39,098 bases of DNA from Clostridiales bacterium. Lineage in GTDB: Bacteria > Bacillota > Clostridia > Peptostreptococcales > Natronincolaceae. The notes below the pieces were generated by a model. The model was not told the origin of the DNA. It did not search any database and worked only from the letters and a program-made list of their open reading frames with translations. The stretch covers positions 1 through 39,098 of the forward strand of contig JAAYPJ010000088.1 in assembly GCA_012519835.1 (NCBI GenBank). The letters are read 5' to 3'. Positions 31,799-39,098 of the stretch are shown one piece after another. The translations under genes and the position numbers were made by a program. Positions within the stretch are counted from its first letter, which is position 1; every line of letters begins with the position of its first letter.

Positions 31799-31912
31799 AA
31801 ATAGAATGTGGAAGTTGGATATGGATAAACAATTTGCTTTGTGTTTGCTGTTCCCTATCATTCTGTGATCTACCCAAGTTTAATTTAATACTACAATGAG
31901 GAAGTGGATAAA

Positions 31913-32860
31913 ATGAGGACATTCTGGAAGGTGTTCGCGATTACTTTTCTTGTCTTTGTTATTGTATTCAGCGGACTGGCTTGGTCGTTTGATAAATATA
32001 TGAGGGAAAATAATTCTTCTGAGCCGCCCGTTGTGGTTATTGATGATGGCAATAATGAGAATAATGGAGTAGAACAAGACAAACTTATGGGACTGGTTAA
32101 AGATAGCAAGAGGGTAAATTTTGTTGTTTTAGGACTGGATGGTCCAAGAAGCGATACAATGATATTTATGTCCTTTGATCCCAAAGGCAAGAGTTTAGAC
32201 GCCATTTCCATACCCAGAGATACTTATTTGGTTAGGAAAGGATATAACAGGGCAGACCAGAAAAAAATAAATGCTGCCTATGGTGCCCATGGTGCCGAAG
32301 GGGTAAAAACTGTGGTGAGCAGTTTATTATTTAATGTTCCGGTAGATTATTATGTAACACTTACTTATAAAGGAGTAGCGGATATAACCAATTCTATAGG
32401 CGGAGTGCCGGTATATATTCCCAAAAAGATGGAGTATGATGATGAGTATCAGGATCCCCCGCTTCATATTCGTTTTGAACCGGGTGATCATGTGCTGAAA
32501 GGGGAAAAAAGCGTGGAGTTTTTACGTTACCGTCAGCCTAACAAGGGCAGCGGGGCACTTGACAGGTACGGGGATTTAGGCAGGGTAAAGGCGCAGCAGG
32601 AATTTATCAAGTCCGCAATGCAGAAGGTGATGGGTCCCAAACTGCCCAACGCGATAGGTTCGGCATTTAAACATGTAAAGACGGACATACCTTTGCAAAC
32701 AGCCATGAAACATGCTTTGAGTGCAATAGGTCTTAAGGTAGAGGACATAAACATAAGTACCCTTCCGGGTGAACCTCGCCGCATAAAAATGGGGGATTTC
32801 TTTTTTCATGATCCCAAGGCAACGAGAGAACTCTTAATTAAAATTTATTCAAATGAATAA
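31913..32860 (+). CDS. LytR-CpsA-Psr (LCP) family glycopolymer transferase
   Basis: 315 aa. One N-terminal membrane helix (about 4-25), a short acidic spacer, then the extracellular LCP domain. Seen: FVVLGLDGPRSDTMIFMSFD (about 70-89), AISIPRDTYLV (about 97-107), INAAYGAHGAEGVKTVV (about 118-134), GGVPVYIPKKM, and LKGEKSVEFLRYRQ with the conserved arginines near 195-208. LCP enzymes attach undecaprenyl-linked teichoic acids or capsule polymers to peptidoglycan. The ATG at 31913 fits the GAGGA 9-12 nt upstream better than the GTG at 31904. A strong terminator follows. Confidence 0.9.
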   Translation: MRTFWKVFAITFLVFVIVFSGLAWSFDKYMRENNSSEPPVVVIDDGNNENNGVEQDKLMGLVKDSKRVNFVVLGLDGPRSDTMIFMSFDPKGKSLDAISIPRDTYLVRKGYNRADQKKINAAYGAHGAEGVKTVVSSLLFNVPVDYYVTLTYKGVADITNSIGGVPVYIPKKMEYDDEYQDPPLHIRFEPGDHVLKGEKSVEFLRYRQPNKGSGALDRYGDLGRVKAQQEFIKSAMQKVMGPKLPNAIGSAFKHVKTDIPLQTAMKHALSAIGLKVEDINISTLPGEPRRIKMGDFFFHDPKATRELLIKIYSNE

Positions 32861-32907
32861 AAGAGACACAGCAGTCTCGAACCGTTCCCCCGTGTCCTGC
32901 AGATAGT

Positions 32908-32936
32908 AAGGGCGGCCTTTTTTGGCCGCCCTTTTT
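32908..32936. terminator. Strong terminator between the LCP gene and murC
   Basis: GGGCGGCC, six T, GGCCGCCC, five T: a perfect 8-bp GC stem. The preceding stretch GAACCGTTCCCCCGTGTC (32878 on) resembles the dispersed hairpin repeats. Confidence 0.85.
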
Positions 32937-32945
32937 AGGTTCAAA

Positions 32946-32990
32946 ATGTCATTGCTATGAAAACCCTACATTTTTGTCATCTTGAGACGT
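32946..32990 (+). repeat. TTGTCATC-type dispersed repeat, copy 3
   Basis: ATGTCATTGCTATGAAAACC then CTACATTTTTGTCATCTTGA and GACG. See the copies at 1181 and 10431. Confidence 0.55.
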
Positions 32991-33045
32991 GCAGTATGAG
33001 TTCGACCCTCGAAGGGTCCCGGTGTTCAACAGTTGTTCAACATTT

Positions 33046-34443
33046 TCATAATTCTAATATCATTTTCCCTATATCGTATACATTACCTGCACCCATGGTC
33101 AATACTATGTCTCCCGGTTTCATGTTTTCATAAATATATTTGGATATTTCATCAAAATCCTTCATATAATAAATATCGTTCGCGGGATTATGTTCCCTGA
33201 TTTTATTTACTAAAATCTCACTGTTGATTTCGCCCGTATCTGTTTCCCTTGCGGCATAAATATCCGTTATTATTACATGGTTCGCGTCGTCAAAGGATTT
33301 TGCAAAATCGTGTAACAAGGCCTTTGTACGGGTAAAAGTGTGGGGTTGAAAGACACACCATATTTCACGATGGGGATAGTTTCGTGCTGCTTCCAACGTG
33401 GCCCTGATTTCGGCAGGATGATGAGCATAATCATCTATTATTTTGCATCCCTTAATCTCACCCAAGATATCAAATCGTCTGTGTATTCCCTTAAACTTCT
33501 TGATGTATTTTTTTGTTTCGGATGTGCTCACCCCGAGAGCATGGGCTGTGGCGATAGATGCCAGGGCATTATAGATATTATGTTTTCCCGGGATATTCAA
33601 TTGAAAGGGGCCCAAATCCCTATCGTCAAAATTTACATTAAAAATAGGGAGGCCTTCTCCTGTGAAGACAATATCCCTAGCTATAAAGTTACTATTACTA
33701 TTAATTCCATATGTGATCAAATTGCATTTAACATCATGTATAATTTCCCTTATGTTTTTATCATCTTCATTAGCTATTAAAAAACCCTCTTCAGGAATCA
33801 GATCGATAAATTTTTTAAAAGCGAATTTGATATGATTAATGTCCTTGAAATAGTCCAGATGATCTTCATCAATGTTTAAAATAATACCGATAAAAGGGAA
33901 AAATTTTAGAAAACCTTCTACATATTCACACGCTTCCGTAATAAAATGTTCACTGTTGCCTATTTTGATGTTGCCGCCGATTTCATCTAATTCCCCGCCT
34001 ACAAATATTGTCGGATCCAAATTAGCATATTCCAGAATTAGGGAGATTAATGATGTAGTTGTTGTTTTTCCATGGCTTCCGGCAACAGCAATGGATTTGC
34101 TGTAATTTTTCATTATGAGGCCCAGCATTTCCGCACGATCAATTTCGGTAATATTCAACTGTTTTGCCTTTAGACGTTCACAATTGTCTTGCTTTATAGC
34201 GGCTGTATATACTACCAAATCAGGATTTTGTATATTATTACTATCATGACCGATAAAAATTTCGGCTCCACAATTTCTCAATTTATCAAGTATTTTGGAA
34301 TCCCTTGTATCCGACCCTGAAATCCTATAACCTTGATTTATTAAAAGTTCGGCAATGGCACTCATGCTGATACCGCCAATGCCGATCAAATGTATATGCC
34401 GGTTTTGATTTTGATTTATATCAAATGCAATCAAAGCAGTCAC
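33046..34443 (-). CDS. murC: UDP-N-acetylmuramate--L-alanine ligase
   Basis: 465 aa Mur ligase that adds L-alanine to UDP-MurNAc. [19 protein letters not shown] (about 17-35), the ATP loop [13 protein letters not shown] (about 117-129), [37 protein letters not shown] and [10 protein letters not shown] (about 336-345) are all present. The GTG at 34443 has its AAGGAA immediately adjacent, so TTG at 34434 is a realistic alternative that better matches family N-termini. It is convergent with the LCP gene. The 560 bp upstream contain tandem and degenerate repeats but no gene. Confidence 0.95.
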   Translation of the reverse strand: MTALIAFDINQNQNRHIHLIGIGGISMSAIAELLINQGYRISGSDTRDSKILDKLRNCGAEIFIGHDSNNIQNPDLVVYTAAIKQDNCERLKAKQLNITEIDRAEMLGLIMKNYSKSIAVAGSHGKTTTTSLISLILEYANLDPTIFVGGELDEIGGNIKIGNSEHFITEACEYVEGFLKFFPFIGIILNIDEDHLDYFKDINHIKFAFKKFIDLIPEEGFLIANEDDKNIREIIHDVKCNLITYGINSNSNFIARDIVFTGEGLPIFNVNFDDRDLGPFQLNIPGKHNIYNALASIATAHALGVSTSETKKYIKKFKGIHRRFDILGEIKGCKIIDDYAHHPAEIRATLEAARNYPHREIWCVFQPHTFTRTKALLHDFAKSFDDANHVIITDIYAARETDTGEINSEILVNKIREHNPANDIYYMKDFDEISKYIYENMKPGDIVLTMGAGNVYDIGKMILEL

Positions 34444-34556
34444 TTCCTTTATATGAGGTTATTTATTATTATTACCAAGTAAATATTTTTCTATTATATG
34501 TCCTTTTTCGTATCTAAGTCCTTTGCCTTGCTCAGCGTGGCAATAAGTTGCCCAAA

Positions 34557-34609
34557 ATGGTGATAAAATTGTTCAGGATGGTGATAAATTGTTTGGGATG
34601 GTACAAACT
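34557..34609 (+). repeat. Short imperfect tandem repeat
   Basis: ATGGTGATAAAATTGTTCAG, ATGGTGATAAATTGTTTGGG, ATGGTACAAACT: two and a half units of 20-21 bp in the murC-spoVG gap. Function unknown. Confidence 0.55.
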
Positions 34610-34737
34610 ACTTAAGAAGATAATAAGGGTATATTTTATTCGTTTTTTATAATAAATTCATGTTGTCTCTTTAATAATAAATATGAAACCCTACTATGTA
34701 TAATAACATAAAAAGTAAAATGGGTGCACAAATCTTT

Positions 34738-34777
34738 GCAGTCGAACATTACAAATTTGTTTATTCCCCCGGTCGCC
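34738..34777 (-). repeat. Degenerate piece of the nested palindromic repeat
   Basis: GCAGTCGAACATTACAAATT, TGTTTATTCCCCCGGTC: the inverse complement of GACCGAAGGGAATGAACAAATTTG...ACTGC in element D. Only the right end is present. Confidence 0.6.
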
Positions 34778-34844
34778 GGCTGGGGTTACATTACTAATTA
34801 TATAGGATTTTTTCGGGATTCTTAAAAATTTACGAGATAAAAGA

Positions 34845-34869
34845 AGGAAAATCAAAAAATATGGAGAAT
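34845..34869 (+). promoter_or_regulatory. Sigma-H promoter of spoVG
   Basis: AGGAAAA (34845-34851), 14 nt, GAAT (34866-34869). This is the sigma-H arrangement with the spacing of the Bacillus spoVG promoter as I recall it. It gives a leader of about 125 nt before the ATG at 35004. Confidence 0.65.
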
Positions 34870-35003
34870 ATGAAAATAGAACTATTAATATTAGGAGAAT
34901 GTAAAGAGGTAAAAGAAAGAATGAAACTTATAGCCGTACATTAAAAATGGGAAAGAGATGTGCGAAAAATAAGTTGACAAAAAGATGAAAGGGTGAAACG
35001 TGG

Positions 35004-35390
35004 ATGCAAGTGACAGATGTAAGAATACGTAAAATAACCACTGAAGGCAAGATGAAGGCTATCGTTTCAGTAACCTTTGATGATGAATTTGTCGTTCATG
35101 ACATTAAAATCATCGAAGGCCAAAATGGATTATTTATTGCGATGCCAAGTCGAAAAATGGGTGAGGGTGATTTCAGAGATATAGCTCATCCGATAAATTC
35201 AGAGACCAGAAACAAAATCCAAGATGCTATTTTTACCCAATACGAAAGAATGAATGAGTTAGAAAGAGAAGCAGCGGAAGCGGAAGAGATAGAAGCTGAA
35301 GAAGCAGGGGTTGAGGAAATAGAAACCGAGGAAGCAGAGGTTGAAGAGATAGAAACCGAAGAGGCAGAAATCGATAAAATAATTGAATAA
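35004..35390 (+). CDS. spoVG: SpoVG with an extended acidic repeat tail
   Basis: 128 aa. Residues 1-84 are classic Spo[41 protein letters not shown] and [13 protein letters not shown]. SpoVG is a small nucleic-acid-binding regulator of septation and sporulation, and in several Firmicutes an RNA-binding protein. Most relatives end near 85-97 residues. Here residues about 93-128 add a tail of ten-residue units ([30 protein letters not shown]) encoded by almost identical 30-bp repeats. The ribosome binding site GGGTGA is moderate. A terminator follows. Confidence 0.94.
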   Translation: MQVTDVRIRKITTEGKMKAIVSVTFDDEFVVHDIKIIEGQNGLFIAMPSRKMGEGDFRDIAHPINSETRNKIQDAIFTQYERMNELEREAAEAEEIEAEEAGVEEIETEEAEVEEIETEEAEIDKIIE

Positions 35391-35404
35391 TACTACAGTT
35401 ACAG

Positions 35405-35430
35405 GGAGGTCAAACGCCTCCTTATTTTAT
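35405..35430 (+). terminator. spoVG terminator
   Basis: GGAGG TCAAACG CCTCC followed by TTATTTTAT. The loop with its flanks reads AGGTCAAACGC, the same as the right arm of the palindromic repeats. Confidence 0.7.
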
Positions 35431-35716
35431 GTCCTAACCCGACCCAACACACAGGCTTTCTCAAAATAGTATTTTTGTTTTATCGATACTCTTACTAAAA
35501 TAGGGGTATTTTGTTTATTGTTAACTGAGTGTTGGGTCGATGGTAGGACAAACGCAACGAGAACCAAATTTGCATGATCCGACACTCAGTTTCTCAAATA
35601 GGATACCTTGATTTATGGATAGTTCTACCGGATTGAGAATAACCCTGCTGATTGTTGTTTGAGTGTTGGAGAGTGAACAAATTTGTGTTTCGAGACTGCG
35701 GAGAATGTCCTATACT
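35430..35716 (+). repeat. Nested palindromic repeat, element C (two inner modules)
   Basis: Outer arms TGTCCTA (35430-35436) and TAGGACA (35544-35550) differ from the other copies but still pair. Inner module 1 is 35441-35538 (GACCCAACACACAG ... CTGAGTGTTGGGTC). Then come AACGCAACGAGAACC and CAAATTTGCAT. Inner module 2 is 35576-35670 (GATCCGACACTCAG ... TGAGTGTTGGA). The end is GAGTGAACAAATTTGTGTTT and CGAGACTGCGGAGAATGTCC. It is the fullest copy. Confidence 0.85.
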
Positions 35717-35853
35717 AGAAGTGAGAAGTGAGAGGTGGGAGGCCGGGAGGCGAGAAGTGGGAAATGAGAATTTTTGTAAACATAGTTTTCGCGCCCCGTT
35801 TTCGCCGGTGGTTTTCGGAACCGGTCTTATAACAATCGTTCAACAATCGTTCA
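35717..35853 (+). repeat. Purine-rich stretch and two 11-bp repeats
   Basis: AGAAGTGAGAAGTGAGAGGT, GGGAGGCCGGGAGGCG and AGAAGTGGGAAATGAG form a G/A-rich stretch (35719-35768) related to 24027-24049. AACAATCGTTC occurs twice in tandem at 35831-35852. Nothing in 35391-35952 looks like a gene. TATAAT at 35900-35905 may be the glmU -10. Confidence 0.55.
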
Positions 35854-35952
35854 AAGGGGGGTTCATTATTTGCGCGAAATGTAATAAACTATTATAGGGT
35901 ATAATGAAAATATATGTGATATTTTTTAACATAGATGTTGAGGTGAAATAAT

Positions 35953-37320
35953 ATGAAGTTAAAAGCAATTATTTTGGCCGCGGGGGAAGGTACAAGAATG
36001 AAATCCAAATTGCCAAAGGTGCTTCATAAGGTTTGCGGGCAAACCATGCTACAACATGTTATAGATGCAGCGAAAAAATCAGGTATAGAGGAATGTATTG
36101 TAGTGATCGGCCATGAAGCGGAAAAAATAAAAAGGAGTCTTTCTTCTGAAATAAAAACCGTGTTTCAGGAAAAACAGTTGGGAACAGGCCATGCGGTAAT
36201 GATGGCGTATGATAGTATCAAGGAGGATACAATATTGGTATTATGCGGGGACGGTCCTTTAATCACGGAAGAAACCCTGAAAGACATGTTAGATTATCAT
36301 AAAAAAGGGGATTTTAAAGCTACGGTGCTTACGGCTGATTTGCCGGATCCGGAAGGTTATGGGAGGATTATCAGGGACACGGAGGGCCGACTGCAAAAAA
36401 TAGTGGAAGAAAAGGATGCTACCGAGGAAGAAAGGTCTATAAGGGAAATCAATTCGGGTATATATTGTTTTGACGGCGGGACATTAAAAGATGCGCTCCC
36501 AAAACTCAGAAACAATAATTCTCAAGGAGAATATTATCTGACGGATATATTGCCGGTTATCCGTGATATGGGTTTCGGGACGGGAGTATATAAAACCCGG
36601 GATTATGAAGAAATTATGGCTGTCAATTCCAGGGAACAATTGGCAGAGGTGGAAGCTATAATGAGAAAAAGAATAGCCAAAAAACATATGAAAGACGGTG
36701 TAACTATAATCAATCCGGAACACACATATATAGAAAAAACTGTTACAATAGGTGTAGATACTACTATATATGCCGGGGCTATATTGACAGGTGATACTGC
36801 AATAGGGGAGGATTGTATTATCGGACAGAACAGCCGCATAGAAAACAGTGTAATAGGTAATGGGGTGGAAGTGCAAAGTTCTACAATTATCAGCAGTAGT
36901 GTGGGGGATAGCACGACTATAGGTCCATATGCCTATTTACGTCCAAATAGCAATGTCGGCAAACATGTTAAAATCGGTGGTTTTGTGGAGGTCAAAAATT
37001 CGAAGATAGATGATTATTCCAGGGCCTCTCATTTGTCCTATATAGGGGACGCAGATGTAGGTAGGAATGTAAACATAGGTTGTGGAGTTGTTTTTGTTAA
37101 TTATGACGGTAAAGATAAAAACAGATCTATAATAGAGGACAATGTCTTTGTAGGTAGCAATGTAAATCTGGTTGCTCCGGTGGTTATCGGAAAAGACGGA
37201 TATATAGCCTGTGGTTCTACCATCACTTCGGGAGTGCCGAGTGGGGCTCTGGCAATAGCAAGAGCACGTCAGGAAAATAAAGAAGGTTGGGTAGATAAAA
37301 AAGGATTATCGAGAGAATAA
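35953..37320 (+). CDS. glmU: Bifunctional UDP-GlcNAc pyrophosphorylase / glucosamine-1-phosphate acetyltransferase
   Basis: 455 aa, full length. N-terminal uridylyltransferase: [20 protein letters not shown] (about 5-24), [17 protein letters not shown] (about 96-104) and GYGRIIR. The C-terminal left-handed beta-helix starts near 250 with hexapeptide repeats, and shows [20 protein letters not shown] (about 321-340), [13 protein letters not shown] (about 358), FVNYDGKDK and [10 protein letters not shown]. It makes UDP-GlcNAc from glucosamine-1-phosphate for peptidoglycan and teichoic acids. GAGGTGA precedes the ATG. spoVG-glmU-prs is a conserved block. Confidence 0.96.
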   Translation: MKLKAIILAAGEGTRMKSKLPKVLHKVCGQTMLQHVIDAAKKSGIEECIVVIGHEAEKIKRSLSSEIKTVFQEKQLGTGHAVMMAYDSIKEDTILVLCGDGPLITEETLKDMLDYHKKGDFKATVLTADLPDPEGYGRIIRDTEGRLQKIVEEKDATEEERSIREINSGIYCFDGGTLKDALPKLRNNNSQGEYYLTDILPVIRDMGFGTGVYKTRDYEEIMAVNSREQLAEVEAIMRKRIAKKHMKDGVTIINPEHTYIEKTVTIGVDTTIYAGAILTGDTAIGEDCIIGQNSRIENSVIGNGVEVQSSTIISSSVGDSTTIGPYAYLRPNSNVGKHVKIGGFVEVKNSKIDDYSRASHLSYIGDADVGRNVNIGCGVVFVNYDGKDKNRSIIEDNVFVGSNVNLVAPVVIGKDGYIACGSTITSGVPSGALAIARARQENKEGWVDKKGLSRE

Positions 37321-37354
37321 GCTAATTTTATATCACCAAGGAGGAAAATTTAAA

Positions 37355-38296
37355 ATGAGCATGAGTGAAGTTAAAATATTTACCGGTAATGCTAACCTGA
37401 AATTGGCAGAAGATATTTCGGATGCGATAGGTATACCCCTGGGGAAAGCGAATGTGTCAACTTTCTGTGACGGTGAAATTTCCGTAAATATTGAAGAAAG
37501 TGTAAGGGGTAAGGATGTCTTTGTCATTCAACCCACGAATCCGCCGGTAAACGACAATTTAATGGAGTTGTTGATTTTAATAGATGCATTTAAAAGGGCT
37601 TCCGCGGGGAGAGTGACAGCAGTAATCCCTTATTATGGCTATGCGCGTCAGGATCGTAAGGCTAAGGCCAGAGATCCTATCACTGCAAAATTGGTAGCGG
37701 ATATTCTGACATCGGCGGGGGCGGACAGAATTTTGGCTATGGACCTGCATGCCGCCCAAATCCAAGGGTATTTCGATATTCCTGTGGATCATCTTTTAGG
37801 CGTTCCCATATTAGCAAGATATTTTATAAAAAAGGCTATAAGGGATGTTGTGGTGGTTTCACCTGATTTAGGCAGTGTAACAAGAGCCAGAAATTTCGCA
37901 AATATATTGGATACGTCTATTGCCATTATTGATAAGCGAAGACCGCATACAAACGAAGCGGAAGTGATGAATATTATCGGGTCCATAGAAGGCAGGAACG
38001 TTATTCTGGTTGATGATATAATCGATACCGCCGGCACGATGGTGCAGGGGGCCCAAGCGTTGAAAGAATTAGGTGCCAAGGATGTGTATGCTTGTTGTAC
38101 CCATGCCGTGCTTTCCGGACCTGCTATCAAGAGGATTCAATGTTCCGCAATCAAGGAAGTCGTCATCACAGATACTATTCCTTTATCAAGAGGTAAAGCG
38201 ATTGATAAAATCAAGGTTATGTCTGTTGCACCGATATTCGCAGAAGCAATTCGAAGGATTTATAAAAATATTTCCGTAAGTAAATTGTTTGACTAG
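37355..38296 (+). CDS. prs: Ribose-phosphate pyrophosphokinase
   Basis: 313 aa, normal for class I PRPP synthetase. It makes PRPP for purines, pyrimidines, NAD, His and Trp; PurC and PncB in this window depend on that supply. Seen: [20 protein letters not shown] (about 34-53), [11 protein letters not shown] (about 92-102), [19 protein letters not shown] (about 129-147), [16 protein letters not shown] (about 167-182) and the PRPP loop [11 protein letters not shown] (about 218-228). AAGGAGG lies 9 nt before the ATG and 34 nt separate it from glmU, so they are cotranscribed. Confidence 0.96.
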   Translation: MSMSEVKIFTGNANLKLAEDISDAIGIPLGKANVSTFCDGEISVNIEESVRGKDVFVIQPTNPPVNDNLMELLILIDAFKRASAGRVTAVIPYYGYARQDRKAKARDPITAKLVADILTSAGADRILAMDLHAAQIQGYFDIPVDHLLGVPILARYFIKKAIRDVVVVSPDLGSVTRARNFANILDTSIAIIDKRRPHTNEAEVMNIIGSIEGRNVILVDDIIDTAGTMVQGAQALKELGAKDVYACCTHAVLSGPAIKRIQCSAIKEVVITDTIPLSRGKAIDKIKVMSVAPIFAEAIRRIYKNISVSKLFD

Positions 38297-38308
38297 AAGG
38301 TGAACAAT

Positions 38309-38866
38309 ATGCATATAATATTTGGGCTTGGAAACCCAGGAAGGAAATACGGTGCCACAAGACATAATGTAGGGTTTGAAACAATAGATTTGTTGGCAAA
38401 AAGAAACAACATAGAAGTGAAACAATTAAAATTCAAAGCATTATACGGGGAAGGGTATATCGGCGAAAAAAAAGTGATGTTGGCCAAACCTCAGACATTT
38501 ATGAATTTGAGCGGGCAAAGCCTTCTGGATATAGTGCAATTTTATAAAATAGATACCAAGAACATTGTAGTAGTCTATGATGATGCGGATATAGAGCTGG
38601 GTTCTATCAGAATAAGGGAAAAGGGAAGCTCCGGGAGCCATAACGGAATGAAATCCATTATATATCAAATACAAACTGATCAGTTCCCGAGGGTTAGGAT
38701 AGGTATCGGCAAACCGCAATTCGGGGGCCTAATAGGTTATGTTTTGGGAAGGTTTCAAAAAGAAGAGATACCCGTAATACTCGAAGCGATAGAAAGAGCC
38801 GCTCTGGCATGTGAAACCATAGTTACCGACGGGGTTTCTTCGGCAATGAATAAATATAATGGCTAA
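38309..38866 (+). CDS. pth: Peptidyl-tRNA hydrolase
   Basis: 185 aa. It releases peptides from peptidyl-tRNA dropped off ribosomes. IFGLGNPGRKYGATRHNVGF at the N-terminus holds the catalytic His (His20 of E. coli), followed by KPQTFMNLSG with the conserved Asn, VVYDDADIELG with the catalytic Asp, and GSSGSHNGMKSI. The start at ATG 38309 has AAGGTGA 5 nt upstream; an in-frame GTG at 38300 overlaps that site and is less likely. It closes the spoVG-glmU-prs-pth block; mfd, the next gene in Bacillus, is not seen before the window ends. Confidence 0.95.
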   Translation: MHIIFGLGNPGRKYGATRHNVGFETIDLLAKRNNIEVKQLKFKALYGEGYIGEKKVMLAKPQTFMNLSGQSLLDIVQFYKIDTKNIVVVYDDADIELGSIRIREKGSSGSHNGMKSIIYQIQTDQFPRVRIGIGKPQFGGLIGYVLGRFQKEEIPVILEAIERAALACETIVTDGVSSAMNKYNG

Positions 38867-38983
38867 TGCACATGGGTCTAACAATGCGTCGTATTATATA
38901 TTTAAAATATTTGTGTATTACACTCTCATCGCGGTTTGAAATTTTGATAGTTCCGGCAACTCCCTGAAAACAAAAAACCTTTA

Positions 38984-39098
38984 TGACCTAACCCAATTTG
39001 TAAAACAAATTGATGGTAGGTCAAACGCAACGAGAACCAAATTTGCATGACCGAAGGGAATGAACAAATTTGTGTTTCGAGACTGCAATAATTCGCAA
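38984..39098 (+). repeat. Nested palindromic repeat, element D (short modules, no 98-bp insert)
   Basis: Arms TGACCTA (38984-38990) and TAGGTCA (39017-39023). The first slot holds only AATTTGT-AAA-ACAAATT (38995-39011). After AACGCAACGAGAAC comes CAAATTTG (39038-39045), the core CATGACCGAAGGGAATGAA, and CAAATTTG again (39065-39072), then TGTTTCGAGACTGC. It shows the family without the large inner module. 38867-38983 contains nothing recognisable. Confidence 0.8.

Noticed and set aside
34861-34944. Small ORF beginning MENMKIELLILGECKE before spoVG
   Set aside because: Its start overlaps the -10 region of the sigma-H promoter, so the transcript would begin inside or after it; no ribosome binding site.
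35652-35897. 81-codon frame in the spoVG-glmU gap
   Set aside because: It runs through the palindromic repeat and the purine-rich strip, with composition (RSERWEAGRREVG) that reflects the repeat.

Overview
The window is chromosomal DNA of a low-GC, endospore-forming member of the Clostridia. The evidence is a GerA-type germination gene, spmAB, spoVG, AbrB, T-box and SAM-I leaders, candidate sigma-G, sigma-E and sigma-H promoters, and AT-rich coding with many ATA and AGA/AGG codons. No genus can be named from the sequence alone. No CRISPR array, prophage, transposase gene, rRNA or tRNA was seen.

Layout. 1-541: 5' part of a germinant receptor gene on the minus strand. 1018-3292: a small membrane ORF, purC and an O-antigen-ligase-type polymerase. 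3461-7071: a heterodimeric ABC exporter. 7265-8406: a two-gene chromate transporter. 8420-10321: promoter, T-box leader, tyrosine-rich leader peptide and a tyrosine phenol-lyase/tryptophanase-family enzyme. 10723-11946: moeA behind a structured leader. 12096-14030: a GntR/YtrA-type regulator with its ABC transporter. 14144-18408: SAM riboswitch, metF, a separate MetH activation-domain protein and metH. 18409-20014: trmN6 and rsmI, convergent with abrB. 20537-21985: pncB (minus). 22196-23298: spmAB. 23615-27513: Met T-box, metG and tatD. 27912-29941: yabE-like G5/3D protein and ksgA. 30004-31389: an unknown glutamate-rich protein. 31523-31618: a tiny minus-strand membrane ORF. 31913-34443: an LCP protein convergent with murC. 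35004-38866: spoVG, glmU, prs and pth. The order trmN6-rsmI-abrB-metG-tatD-yabE-ksgA and spoVG-glmU-prs-pth follows the yabB-to-spoVC part of the Bacillus subtilis chromosome. rnmV is missing from its usual place, and pncB, spmAB and others are inserted.

Functional themes. metF, the activation-domain protein and metH form one methyl-transfer unit behind a SAM-I riboswitch, and metG has its own methionine T-box. glmU, the LCP protein, murC, the Wzy-type polymerase and the G5/3D protein are all cell-envelope genes. gerA, spmAB, spoVG and AbrB belong to sporulation control.

The most unusual content lies between genes. A modular family of nested palindromic repeats sits at about 23900-24180, 26497-26706, 35430-35716 and 38984-39098, with degenerate pieces elsewhere. 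An outer inverted pair (TGACCTA/TAGGTCA) encloses interchangeable hairpin modules, one of which is about 98 bp with 12-14-bp inverted ends (GATCCGACACTCAG). Paired arms change together between copies, so the fold itself seems to be maintained. Separate families are GGGGACG hairpins, 11-bp AACAATNG repeats and a TTGTCATC repeat. A second point of interest is the doubly tyrosine-linked leader (T-box plus Tyr-rich leader peptide) of a beta-eliminating lyase that lacks one conserved active-site arginine.
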